Source: Streptosporangiaceae bacterium (GTDB taxonomy: Bacteria > Actinomycetota > Actinomycetes > Streptosporangiales > Streptosporangiaceae). From it: a stretch of 22,095 bases of DNA. This document shows positions 14,997-20,932 of the stretch, in pieces. How positions within the stretch are numbered: position 1 is the stretch's first letter; every line of letters starts with the position of its first letter. The notes below the pieces were generated by a model. The model worked only from the letters and a program-made list of their open reading frames with translations, ran no database searches and had not been told where the DNA came from. The DNA lies in assembly GCA_030039095.1 (NCBI GenBank), contig JASHQP010000292.1:1-22095 (forward strand). The letters are read 5' to 3'. The translations under genes and the position numbers were made by a program.

Positions 14997-15004
14997 ACTG
15001 TGCA
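14976..15004 (-). promoter_or_regulatory. Promoter of the PLP-lyase gene
   Basis: On the minus strand TGCACA (15004 to 14999), 17 bases, then TACAAT (14981 to 14976) face away from the deformylase-like promoter. The -10 boxes of the two promoters touch back to back at the centre of the palindrome. Confidence 0.55.
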
Positions 15005-15521
15005 GACGGTACTTCAGCTCGGGGACCCGCTTCTTCGCTCACGATGCCGGGAGCTATCCGGTGCCGCCGGCCCTCCGATCGACGCGCTCGCCACCGACCT
15101 CGCCGACACCCTGGCCGACTGGGTCCGGCGCACGAGCTACGGCAGGGGCATCGCGGCGCCGCAGATCGGCGTGCCCGTCCGCGCCGTCTACCTCAACTTC
15201 GATGGGCCCAAGCTCCTGATCAACCCAGAGATCACCGCCCGGTCGGCGCAGACCTGGGAGCCGTGGGACGCATGCCTGAGCTTCTCGGTGGAGATCTTCT
15301 GCAGGGTTCGCCGCGCCACCTGGGTGGACGTGACCTACCAGTCGCCGGGCGGCGGCAGCAGCACGATCCACGCCGAGGGTGAGCTCGGCGAACTGCTCCA
15401 GCACGAGATCGACCATCTCGACGGCATCCTCGCCGTCGACCGGATGACCTCGGTCAGCACCCTGTGCATGCGCTCGGAGTTCGAGCGCCGGCACCGCGAC
15501 GACAGCCCTTATCACCAATGA
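14994..15521 (+). CDS. Peptide deformylase-like metallohydrolase (divergent paralogue)
   Basis: A 175-residue protein with the deformylase fold: motif 1 GRGIAAPQIG (50-59), motif 2 as WDACLSF with C94 in place of the usual EGCLS, and motif 3 LQHEIDHLDGI with metal ligands H137 and H141 and catalytic E138. All metal ligands are kept, so it should be an active Fe/Zn amidohydrolase. The EG of motif 2, which helps position the formyl-methionyl substrate, is replaced by DA. True deformylases remove formyl groups from nascent proteins and are usually encoded with fmt. Here the gene lies between a PLP lyase and a GntR regulator, which suggests a deformylase or deacylase for a small N-acyl amino acid, or a spare deformylase. 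ATG 14994 was chosen because the promoter ends 6 bases upstream; the longer in-frame start at 14970 lies inside the operator. Confidence 0.85.
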   Translation: MTVQTVLQLGDPLLRSRCRELSGAAGPPIDALATDLADTLADWVRRTSYGRGIAAPQIGVPVRAVYLNFDGPKLLINPEITARSAQTWEPWDACLSFSVEIFCRVRRATWVDVTYQSPGGGSSTIHAEGELGELLQHEIDHLDGILAVDRMTSVSTLCMRSEFERRHRDDSPYHQ

Positions 15522-16192
15522 CGACGCCTTCGCACGGCGCGAGGCCCATCGCCAGGGCCGAGCCGCTACGGGAGGCCGTGTACGACAGGGTCGTGAGCCT
15601 GATCCGGTCGGGAGAGTTCCTCCCCGGGGAGGCCGTGACGGAGGCCGGGCTGAGCCGGTCGCTTCAGGTGTCGCGCACCCCGGTACGCGAGGCGCTGCTG
15701 CGCTTGCAGGCCGAGGGCGTCCTGCAGTCCGCCCTCGCGCGAGGATTCACGATCCGGCCGCTGATCCGCCGCGAGGCCGCGGAACTCTACCCCATCCTCG
15801 CCGCGCTCGAGGGACTGGCCGTCCGGTCCATCGGTTCGCTGCCGCCGGCCACGGCCGAGACGCTGCGCGCCACCGTGGACGAGCTGAGCGGGTGTGAGGA
15901 CCCGCTGCGACGGCGCCGGCTGGATACGACGTTCCACGCGACGATCGTCTCGACCGCGGGAAACCGGCATCTGACGGAGCTGACCGAACAACTGCGCACC
16001 AGCCTGTCGCGATACGAGCTCGCCTACATGCGCGCGGTCCCGGACCGCCGTCATGCCGACGGCCAGCACGAGGAGGTCCTCGCCGTGATGATCTCCGGCG
16101 AGCCCGGCCGCGCCGCCGAGCTGCTCACCGGCCACTGGCACGACGGCATGCGCTCGATCCTGGCCTGGCTGGATACGCAGGAGCCGGCCTGA
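15518..16192 (+). CDS. GntR-family regulator with FCD effector domain
   Basis: A 224-residue protein. The N-terminal winged helix (about residues 18-80) shows REAVYDRVVSLIRSGEFLPG, the recognition helix VSRTPVREALLRLQAEGVL and the wing GFTIRPL. The C-terminal FCD domain has the metal/ligand residues D136 and H140 in LDTTFHATIV, H184 in GQHEEVLAVM and H206 in GHWHDG. FCD-GntR proteins are usually repressors released by small carboxylates or amino acids. The ATG at 15518 overlaps the deformylase-like stop (ATGA), so the two are translated together and the regulator probably represses its own operon and the divergent lyase through the palindrome at 14967-14996. It ends 2 bp from the convergent rph gene with no visible terminator between them. 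Confidence 0.92.
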   Translation: MTTPSHGARPIARAEPLREAVYDRVVSLIRSGEFLPGEAVTEAGLSRSLQVSRTPVREALLRLQAEGVLQSALARGFTIRPLIRREAAELYPILAALEGLAVRSIGSLPPATAETLRATVDELSGCEDPLRRRRLDTTFHATIVSTAGNRHLTELTEQLRTSLSRYELAYMRAVPDRRHADGQHEEVLAVMISGEPGRAAELLTGHWHDGMRSILAWLDTQEPA

Positions 16193-16194
16193 GG

Positions 16195-18813
16195 TCACGC
16201 CGGGCCCGCGGACGCCTCACGCAGGATCTCGATGTACCCGTCAGTTCCATCCACGCGGATCCGCTGCCCATCCCGGATCAGCCGGGTCGCATGCTCCACT
16301 CCCACGACGGCCGGCAGGCCGTACTCCCGTGCGATCACGGCGCCGTGGGTCATCAGCCCGCCCACCTCCGTCACCAGGCCGTCGATCGCGACGAACGCAG
16401 GCGTCCAGCTGGGGTCCGTGTAGGCGGTGACCAGGATGTCGCCCGTTTCGAACTCGGCCTCGGCCATGTCCAGGATCACCCGGGCCCGCCCCTCGACCGT
16501 CCCGGCGGAGACGGGCAGGCCGGTCAGCGCCCCGGCCGGGACGTCGGTGCGCCGGTACGTCCCCTCGACCGCCTCGCCATCCGAGGTGAGCACCCGTGGC
16601 GGCGTGAGCGCTCGATACGACCGGAACGCGTCGCGGCGCTGGCCGATCAGCTGGTCGTCCACCCGGCTCGTGCGCACGACGTCGTGGAGCTCGCCGAACC
16701 TGAGGTAGAAGATGTCGGCGGCGTCCCGCAGCACGCCGGCGTGCACGAGGCGTTCGGCCTCACCGAGCAGGGCCAGCTTGTAGACGAAGTAGCGGCTGAC
16801 CATGCCGTACTTCGGGTACTCCCGGTAGCCGGTGAAGGTCTGGATGCGGTCGATCGCCCGTTTGGCCTCTTCGGCCTTCTGATCCCCGTCCGGCAGCGCC
16901 CGCAAGCGCGACAGCAGTTCCTGCTCCTTCTTCCGGGCGCTGCGCCGGCCCTGCTCGAAGCGCCGCTGGCCCGCGCCCGGCCCGAAGTTCTTGATGTTGC
17001 CGAGAATCAGGGGCACGAGCGTGGTGGGGCGTTCGCTCCAGCGTGGCTTCGTGATGTCGATCTCGCCGACGCAGCGCATGCCATACGTGTCGAGGTAGGC
17101 CCCGATGGCGTCGCGGGCTTCGCGCCCGCCCGCGAGCGCGGGCAGCTCCTCCAGGAAGTTCTCATGGCCGACGTGCTGCAGGAAGGCGACCACCTCCGGA
17201 TACGGGCGGATCACGTCCGCGACGTCCAGGAGCGCCAGCCCCATCTGGGACGTGACGTTGTCGGGGACGGACTGCGTGAGCGTGTCGACCGCGTTCTTCT
17301 CCCCCAGCCACGCCTCCAGCTGCGCGTTGAGCGACCGGGTGGCCTGCATCCCCGCCATGATCACCTGGAGGCTCTGCGGATCGAACAGGATCCGCCTCAG
17401 CTCCTGGACGTCCGCGAGGATGAAGTCGAGGAGCGCCGACCCGGATCTCGCCCGGATCTCGCGCTTCAGCGTGGCGATGGAGGCCTGGCTGCGCTCCACC
17501 AGCCCGGTGACGATGGCCGGATCGGTCTCGATCGTGACGGGCCTGCCGTACACCGGCTGCTCGCCCGGCTCCTCGTCCGGGAGCTCGGGGACAAAGTCGC
17601 CGCGGTCGAGGATCGTCCGCAGCGCGTCCTCGATCAGCGGATCGGATGTTTCCAGGGCGTTCAGGAGGCCTGCGCGACTGGCTGGCGAACCCAGCGTCCT
17701 GGTGACGTCGACGAACAGCCGGCCGGCGGCCTCGGACATGGGCCGCGGGGTCGTCAGCTGCCACATGGACAGCCCCAGGGGCTTCATGGGGTCGGTCATC
17801 ATCTGCTGATGACCCACGGAGACGTAGACGTGATTCCCTTGATCACTGGCCGCCGGGATGGGGAACAGCATGGTGATCGGCCTGCTCTGGACAATCTGGA
17901 ACCCGTCGTCGGCCAGGCACCATTCGATGTCCTGAGGGTGGCCGAAGTGCGCCTCGATGCGCCGGCCCAGCTGAGCGAGCCGCACGACCTGCCCATCGGT
18001 CAGAGCCGGCTGCTTCTGGATCTCTGGCTCGATCGGCACGTGCCGTGTCCCGCCCCCGGGCCGGGCCTGGATGGCGAGCTTTTTCGCGGCGACCGCCCTG
18101 GCGGCAATGTCGCCGTCCCGCACCTTGTAGACGTCGGCGTTCACCAGGCCGGCCACCAGTGCCTCGCCGAGGCCGAAGCTGGCCTCGATGGAGACGACCC
18201 TCCGGTTGGAGGTGACCGGGTCTGCCGTGAACAGGATGCCGGCCGCGTGCGGGAAGATCATCCGCTGCACGACCACGGCCATGGACACCCTCCGGTGGTC
18301 GAAGCCGTTCCGCATCCGGTAGGTCACGGCCCGCTCGGTGAACAGCGAGGCCCAGCATCGCCTGACGTGCTCGAGGATGGCGGCCAGCCCCACGACGTTC
18401 AGGTACGTGTCCTGCTGGCCCGCGAACGAGGCCGTCGGCAGGTCCTCGGCCGTCGCGCTGGACCGGACGGCGCAGGCGGCCTGCTCGCCGAGCCGGGTGA
18501 CCGACCCGGTGATCGCAGCCACCAGATCATCAGGGATGACGGTCCCCTCGATCGCCCGCCGGATCCGGGCGCTGAGCGTGGCGATCGCCTCCCGCTGGCC
18601 GGGGTCCAGGCGCGACAGCCGGTCGAGCTGATCGCCGATGCCCGGCGCCGTCATCATGATCAGCCGGAAGGCGTCCGTGGTCACGCAAAAGCCGGCCGGC
18701 ACGCTGATGCCGCCGATCCGCGAAAGCTCCCCCAGGTGCGCTCCCTTGCCGCCAGCGAGCCCGGCGTCCATCTCGCCGATCTCTTCCAGGCTCAGCACAT
18801 AGCGGTCGATCAT
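16195..18813 (-). CDS. rph: Rifamycin phosphotransferase
   Basis: An 872-residue protein of the length and layout of rifampin phosphotransferase, which uses ATP to phosphorylate the C21 hydroxyl of rifamycins and releases AMP and phosphate. An N-terminal ATP-grasp domain begins YVLSLEEIGEMDAGLAGGKG and includes GGKGAHLGELSRIGGISVPA, VRSSATAEDLPTASFAGQQD and EWCLADDGFQIVQSRPIT. The central rifamycin-binding domain has VSVGHQQMMTDPMKPLG. The C-terminal swivelling domain carries the phosphohistidine H823 in GGLMTHGAVIAREYG, close to H825 of the Listeria enzyme. The paralogue PEP synthase differs by its PEP-binding barrel, which is absent. ATG 18813 has GGAGG 7 bases upstream. I see no rifamycin-associated inverted repeat (GGGGCTTGC-type) in front; the promoter overlaps that of the toxin-antitoxin pair instead. 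Confidence 0.93.
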   Translation of the reverse strand: MIDRYVLSLEEIGEMDAGLAGGKGAHLGELSRIGGISVPAGFCVTTDAFRLIMMTAPGIGDQLDRLSRLDPGQREAIATLSARIRRAIEGTVIPDDLVAAITGSVTRLGEQAACAVRSSATAEDLPTASFAGQQDTYLNVVGLAAILEHVRRCWASLFTERAVTYRMRNGFDHRRVSMAVVVQRMIFPHAAGILFTADPVTSNRRVVSIEASFGLGEALVAGLVNADVYKVRDGDIAARAVAAKKLAIQARPGGGTRHVPIEPEIQKQPALTDGQVVRLAQLGRRIEAHFGHPQDIEWCLADDGFQIVQSRPITMLFPIPAASDQGNHVYVSVGHQQMMTDPMKPLGLSMWQLTTPRPMSEAAGRLFVDVTRTLGSPASRAGLLNALETSDPLIEDALRTILDRGDFVPELPDEEPGEQPVYGRPVTIETDPAIVTGLVERSQASIATLKREIRARSGSALLDFILADVQELRRILFDPQSLQVIMAGMQATRSLNAQLEAWLGEKNAVDTLTQSVPDNVTSQMGLALLDVADVIRPYPEVVAFLQHVGHENFLEELPALAGGREARDAIGAYLDTYGMRCVGEIDITKPRWSERPTTLVPLILGNIKNFGPGAGQRRFEQGRRSARKKEQELLSRLRALPDGDQKAEEAKRAIDRIQTFTGYREYPKYGMVSRYFVYKLALLGEAERLVHAGVLRDAADIFYLRFGELHDVVRTSRVDDQLIGQRRDAFRSYRALTPPRVLTSDGEAVEGTYRRTDVPAGALTGLPVSAGTVEGRARVILDMAEAEFETGDILVTAYTDPSWTPAFVAIDGLVTEVGGLMTHGAVIAREYGLPAVVGVEHATRLIRDGQRIRVDGTDGYIEILREASAGPA

Positions 18814-18843
18814 CGCGATACCTCCACCGATGGCGGTGCTCAG

Positions 18844-18874
18844 CTTATACAACGCCAGCACCCTCGCATACAAT
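18844..18874. promoter_or_regulatory. Overlapping face-to-face promoters of rph and vapBC
   Basis: For rph (minus), TTGTAT (18873 to 18868), 18 bases and TATAAG (18849 to 18844). For the antitoxin gene (plus), TACAAT at 18869-18874 ends 6 bases before the ATG at 18881, again leaderless. The antitoxin -10 shares five bases with the rph -35, so both cannot be used at once. ATACAA occurs at 18847 and 18868, 21 bp (two helical turns) apart, a possible pair of antitoxin binding half-sites. Confidence 0.5.
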
Positions 18875-18880
18875 GAGCCC

Positions 18881-19156
18881 ATGAGCGCAGCAAGCCACGC
18901 CGGCGCTACTCGCGTCCGGGTCAGCCGCAATGGGCAGGTCTCGGTCCCGGCTGCGGTGCGCCACCGGTGGGCTACCGCGACCGTCCTGGTCATCGACCGC
19001 GGTGACTATGCCATCATCCGGCCGGTCCCCGATGACCCGATCGGGTCTCTCCGCGGCGCTCACGCGGGGCCGGGTCCAGCCTCCGAAGAGGCACGATCGG
19101 CGAACCGGGCCGACGAGGCCGCGAGCGAGAAGCGCCGGAGCCCCAAAGCGCCGTGA
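18881..19156 (+). CDS. vapB: AbrB/MazE-type antitoxin (VapB)
   Basis: A 91-residue protein. Residues about 10-48 form the swapped-hairpin AbrB fold: TRVRVSRNGQVSVPAAVRHRW then ATVLVIDRGDYAIIRPVPDD. The remainder is a polar, charged tail (EEARSANRADEAASEKRRS) of the kind that wraps round a PIN toxin. It would bind DNA as a dimer, repress its own operon and neutralise the VapC partner, whose GTG start overlaps its stop. A longer in-frame start at 18830 exists but would place the start upstream of the -10 box; ATG 18881 is preferred because that box ends 6 bases before it. Confidence 0.85.
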   Translation: MSAASHAGATRVRVSRNGQVSVPAAVRHRWATATVLVIDRGDYAIIRPVPDDPIGSLRGAHAGPGPASEEARSANRADEAASEKRRSPKAP

Positions 19157-19608
19157 CCGTTCTCGACGCCTACGCCGTCATCGCCTACCTGCGTGGTGAG
19201 CCCTCGGCCGGCGAGGTGGCGGAACTGATGCACGGCCCGACGATCCTCACGTCGGTCAACGCGGCCGAGGTCGTGGATCAGATGGTCCGCGTCTTCGGCT
19301 GCGACCCCGACGCGGTGGAGGCCGATCTTGCCCTGCTGAGCCACGCGGGGATGACCGTGCAGGCAGTGACGCACGAAATCGGCATGGAGGCTGGCCGGAT
19401 TCGCTCACGCCGCTATCATCGCGACCGCGCGGCAATCAGCCTGGCCGACTGCGTCGCTGCCTCGGCCGCGCTGGCCACCGGCCAGCCGCTCGCCACCGCT
19501 GATCCTGCGCTCGCCGCGGTCCTGCGAGCAGAGGGCGGGGACGTTCACCCACTCCCGGACAGCAAGGGCAGCCGGCCCCAGGGCGTTGGCGTGTCTCGCA
19601 GATCTTGA
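19153..19608 (+). CDS. vapC: PIN-domain ribonuclease toxin (VapC)
   Basis: A 151-residue PIN protein with the four acidic active-site residues in the usual places: D5 in VLDAYAVIAYL, E39 in SVNAAEVVDQM, D99 in SLADCVAASAA and D117 in ATADPAL. VapC toxins cut tRNA or rRNA using Mg2+ and are held inactive by VapB. The gene starts with GTG at 19153, overlapping the vapB TGA (GTGA), so translation is coupled and the antitoxin comes first. The C-terminal 20 residues (DSKGSRPQGVGVSRRS end) run beyond the normal PIN fold. A strong inverted repeat follows the stop. Confidence 0.92.
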   Translation: MTVLDAYAVIAYLRGEPSAGEVAELMHGPTILTSVNAAEVVDQMVRVFGCDPDAVEADLALLSHAGMTVQAVTHEIGMEAGRIRSRRYHRDRAAISLADCVAASAALATGQPLATADPALAAVLRAEGGDVHPLPDSKGSRPQGVGVSRRS

Positions 19609-19619
19609 CATGCCATAGT

Positions 19620-19667
19620 GTCGCCGGCCCGTAGCTGTCGCTCTAGCCGCAGCAACGGGCCGGCGAC
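19620..19667. terminator. Long hairpin behind vapC
   Basis: GTCGCCGGCCCGT (19620-19632) and ACGGGCCGGCGAC (19655-19667) are a perfect 13-bp inverted repeat around a 22-base loop; within the loop GCTG and CAGC can extend the pairing. It begins 12 bases after the vapC stop. There is no T-run, as is common for actinobacterial terminators, and it could serve the converging aldehyde dehydrogenase transcript as well. Confidence 0.65.
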
Positions 19668-19969
19668 CCTACTGCGCCCCGCCGGGCCCCGCGGCAGGAT
19701 GCCCGAAATGACTGATACACCGGTTTTCAATGAGCCGGTTTCACTGATTCTGGTCAGCAGGCGAGTTCCGGCTTGACGCAGACGGCCTTTTTGGTGCGAC
19801 CGTATTTACCCCGGCGACGCCACAGGCCGGCCAGCGACCCTCCGATGATCTACCGGACACGGCCCAGCGCCGCCCGGCCCGGGCCGCGGCGATTTTTGTC
19901 ATTCGCCAATGCCCCCTGGCCACGGCGGAGAGCAGGCCACGGCGGACGCCGCCCAAGATCTATGACGCC
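19668..19969. other. Intergenic region with a possible gene relic
   Basis: About 300 bp between the vapC hairpin and the aldehyde dehydrogenase stop. A minus-strand open stretch (19849 to 19754) ends in GKYGRTKKAVCVKPELAC, unusually Lys-rich for this genome and not like a shadow frame; upstream it is closed by a stop, so it may be the last codons of a deleted gene, for example a mobile element. I cannot name a family. Next to it CCGGTTTTCAATGAG and CCGGTTTCACTGA form an imperfect direct repeat. Nothing else recognisable was found. Confidence 0.35.
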
Positions 19970-20932
19970 CTAGATCCCCATCGGATGCCAGACGGTCTTG
20001 GTCTCCAGGAACGCGAGCAGCCGCCTGGTGCCCGGCGTGGCCGGCCAGTCCTCGTCGGCGGCGAAGACCCGCTTGACGTTCTCGGCGGCGAGCCGCTCCA
20101 GGTCCGGCCGGCCGGCGGGCGGCACGCCGGTCAGGTCGATCGCGTTCACGTCCATGTGCCCGGCCAGCACCGGGGCGAGCTCGGCGGTGCGGCCGGTGAG
20201 CACGTTCACCACCCCGCCGGGCAGGTCCGACGTGGCCAGCACCTCGGCGAGCGTGATCGCGGCCAGCGGCCGCTGCTCGCTGGCGATCACGACGGCCGTG
20301 TTGCCGGTGGCGATCACCGGCGCGACGACGCTGACGAGCCCGAGCAGGCCGGAGTCGGCCGGCGCGACGACCGCGACCACGCCGGTCGGCTCCGGCACGC
20401 TGAAGTTGAAGTACGGCCCGGCCACGGGGTTCGCGGCGCCGGCGATCTGCGCGACCTTGTCCGGCCATCCCGCGTACCAGACCCAGCGGTCGATCGCGGC
20501 GGCCACCAGCCCGTCACGATCACCGCCTTGAACGCTCACGTCCGCGAACTGGGCGAACCGGCCCTCCATCATCTCCGCCGCGCGATAGAGCACCTGGCCA
20601 CGGTTGTAGGCCGTCGCACCCGACCAGCCGCGCAGCGCCGCCCTGGCTGCGGCCACGGCGTCGCGTGCGTCCTTGCGTGACGCCTGCGCGGCATAACCCA
20701 GCACGTCACCGTCGGCCCCGGTGACGGGGTAGGACCGGCCCGATTCCGAACGAGGGAACGCCCCGCCGATGAACAGCTTGTAGGTCTTGCGGACGTCGAG
20801 GCGGTGCTGCCCTCGGGGGGACGACCCCCCCAGACCCCCCCGCGTGCCATCCGCTCGGGCCGACCTCCGGCCGGCCGTCGCGTTCGGCTCGGCTTTCGCC
20901 CTTCCCCGGGCTGGGGTCTTCCGCTCAGGCAT
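19970..20932 (-). CDS. Aldehyde dehydrogenase-family protein lacking the catalytic domain
   Basis: A 320-residue protein that aligns with the first part of aldehyde dehydrogenases only. Residues from about 49 read KTYKLFIGGAFPRSESGRSY, then PTGVVAVVAPADSGLLGLVS, NTAVVIASEQRPLAAITLAEV and LPGGVVNVLTG, i.e. the NAD-binding fold. The FTGS, LELGGK and catalytic Cys segments are absent, although a normal family member has about 480 residues. Short partners of this kind sit beside full-length genes in actinobacteria, so it may form a mixed oligomer with its neighbour rather than catalyse. The ATG at 20932 overlaps the upstream stop by 8 bp. The first 47 residues are Arg/Gly/Pro-rich and unlike the family; they cover a GGGGGG-ACGA-CCCCCC hairpin (20815-20830), but no other start exists in frame before the ALDH homology. 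Confidence 0.82.
   Translation of the reverse strand: MPERKTPARGRAKAEPNATAGRRSARADGTRGGLGGSSPRGQHRLDVRKTYKLFIGGAFPRSESGRSYPVTGADGDVLGYAAQASRKDARDAVAAARAALRGWSGATAYNRGQVLYRAAEMMEGRFAQFADVSVQGGDRDGLVAAAIDRWVWYAGWPDKVAQIAGAANPVAGPYFNFSVPEPTGVVAVVAPADSGLLGLVSVVAPVIATGNTAVVIASEQRPLAAITLAEVLATSDLPGGVVNVLTGRTAELAPVLAGHMDVNAIDLTGVPPAGRPDLERLAAENVKRVFAADEDWPATPGTRRLLAFLETKTVWHPMGI

Noticed and set aside
16195..18813. Phosphoenolpyruvate synthase
   Set aside because: The ATP-grasp and phosphohistidine domains are shared, but the C-terminal PEP-binding barrel is missing and the middle matches the rifamycin-binding domain.
16291..18876. An 861-codon plus-strand open frame opposite rph
   Set aside because: It is a high-GC antisense shadow of rph, full of His/Arg/Asp/Gly without any family signature, while the minus frame has complete rifamycin phosphotransferase motifs.
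16195..18993. Extended N-terminus of rph upstream of 18813
   Set aside because: The extra 60 residues cover the vapB gene and both promoters. ATG 18813 has a GGAGG site 7 bases upstream and the family's normal N-terminus.
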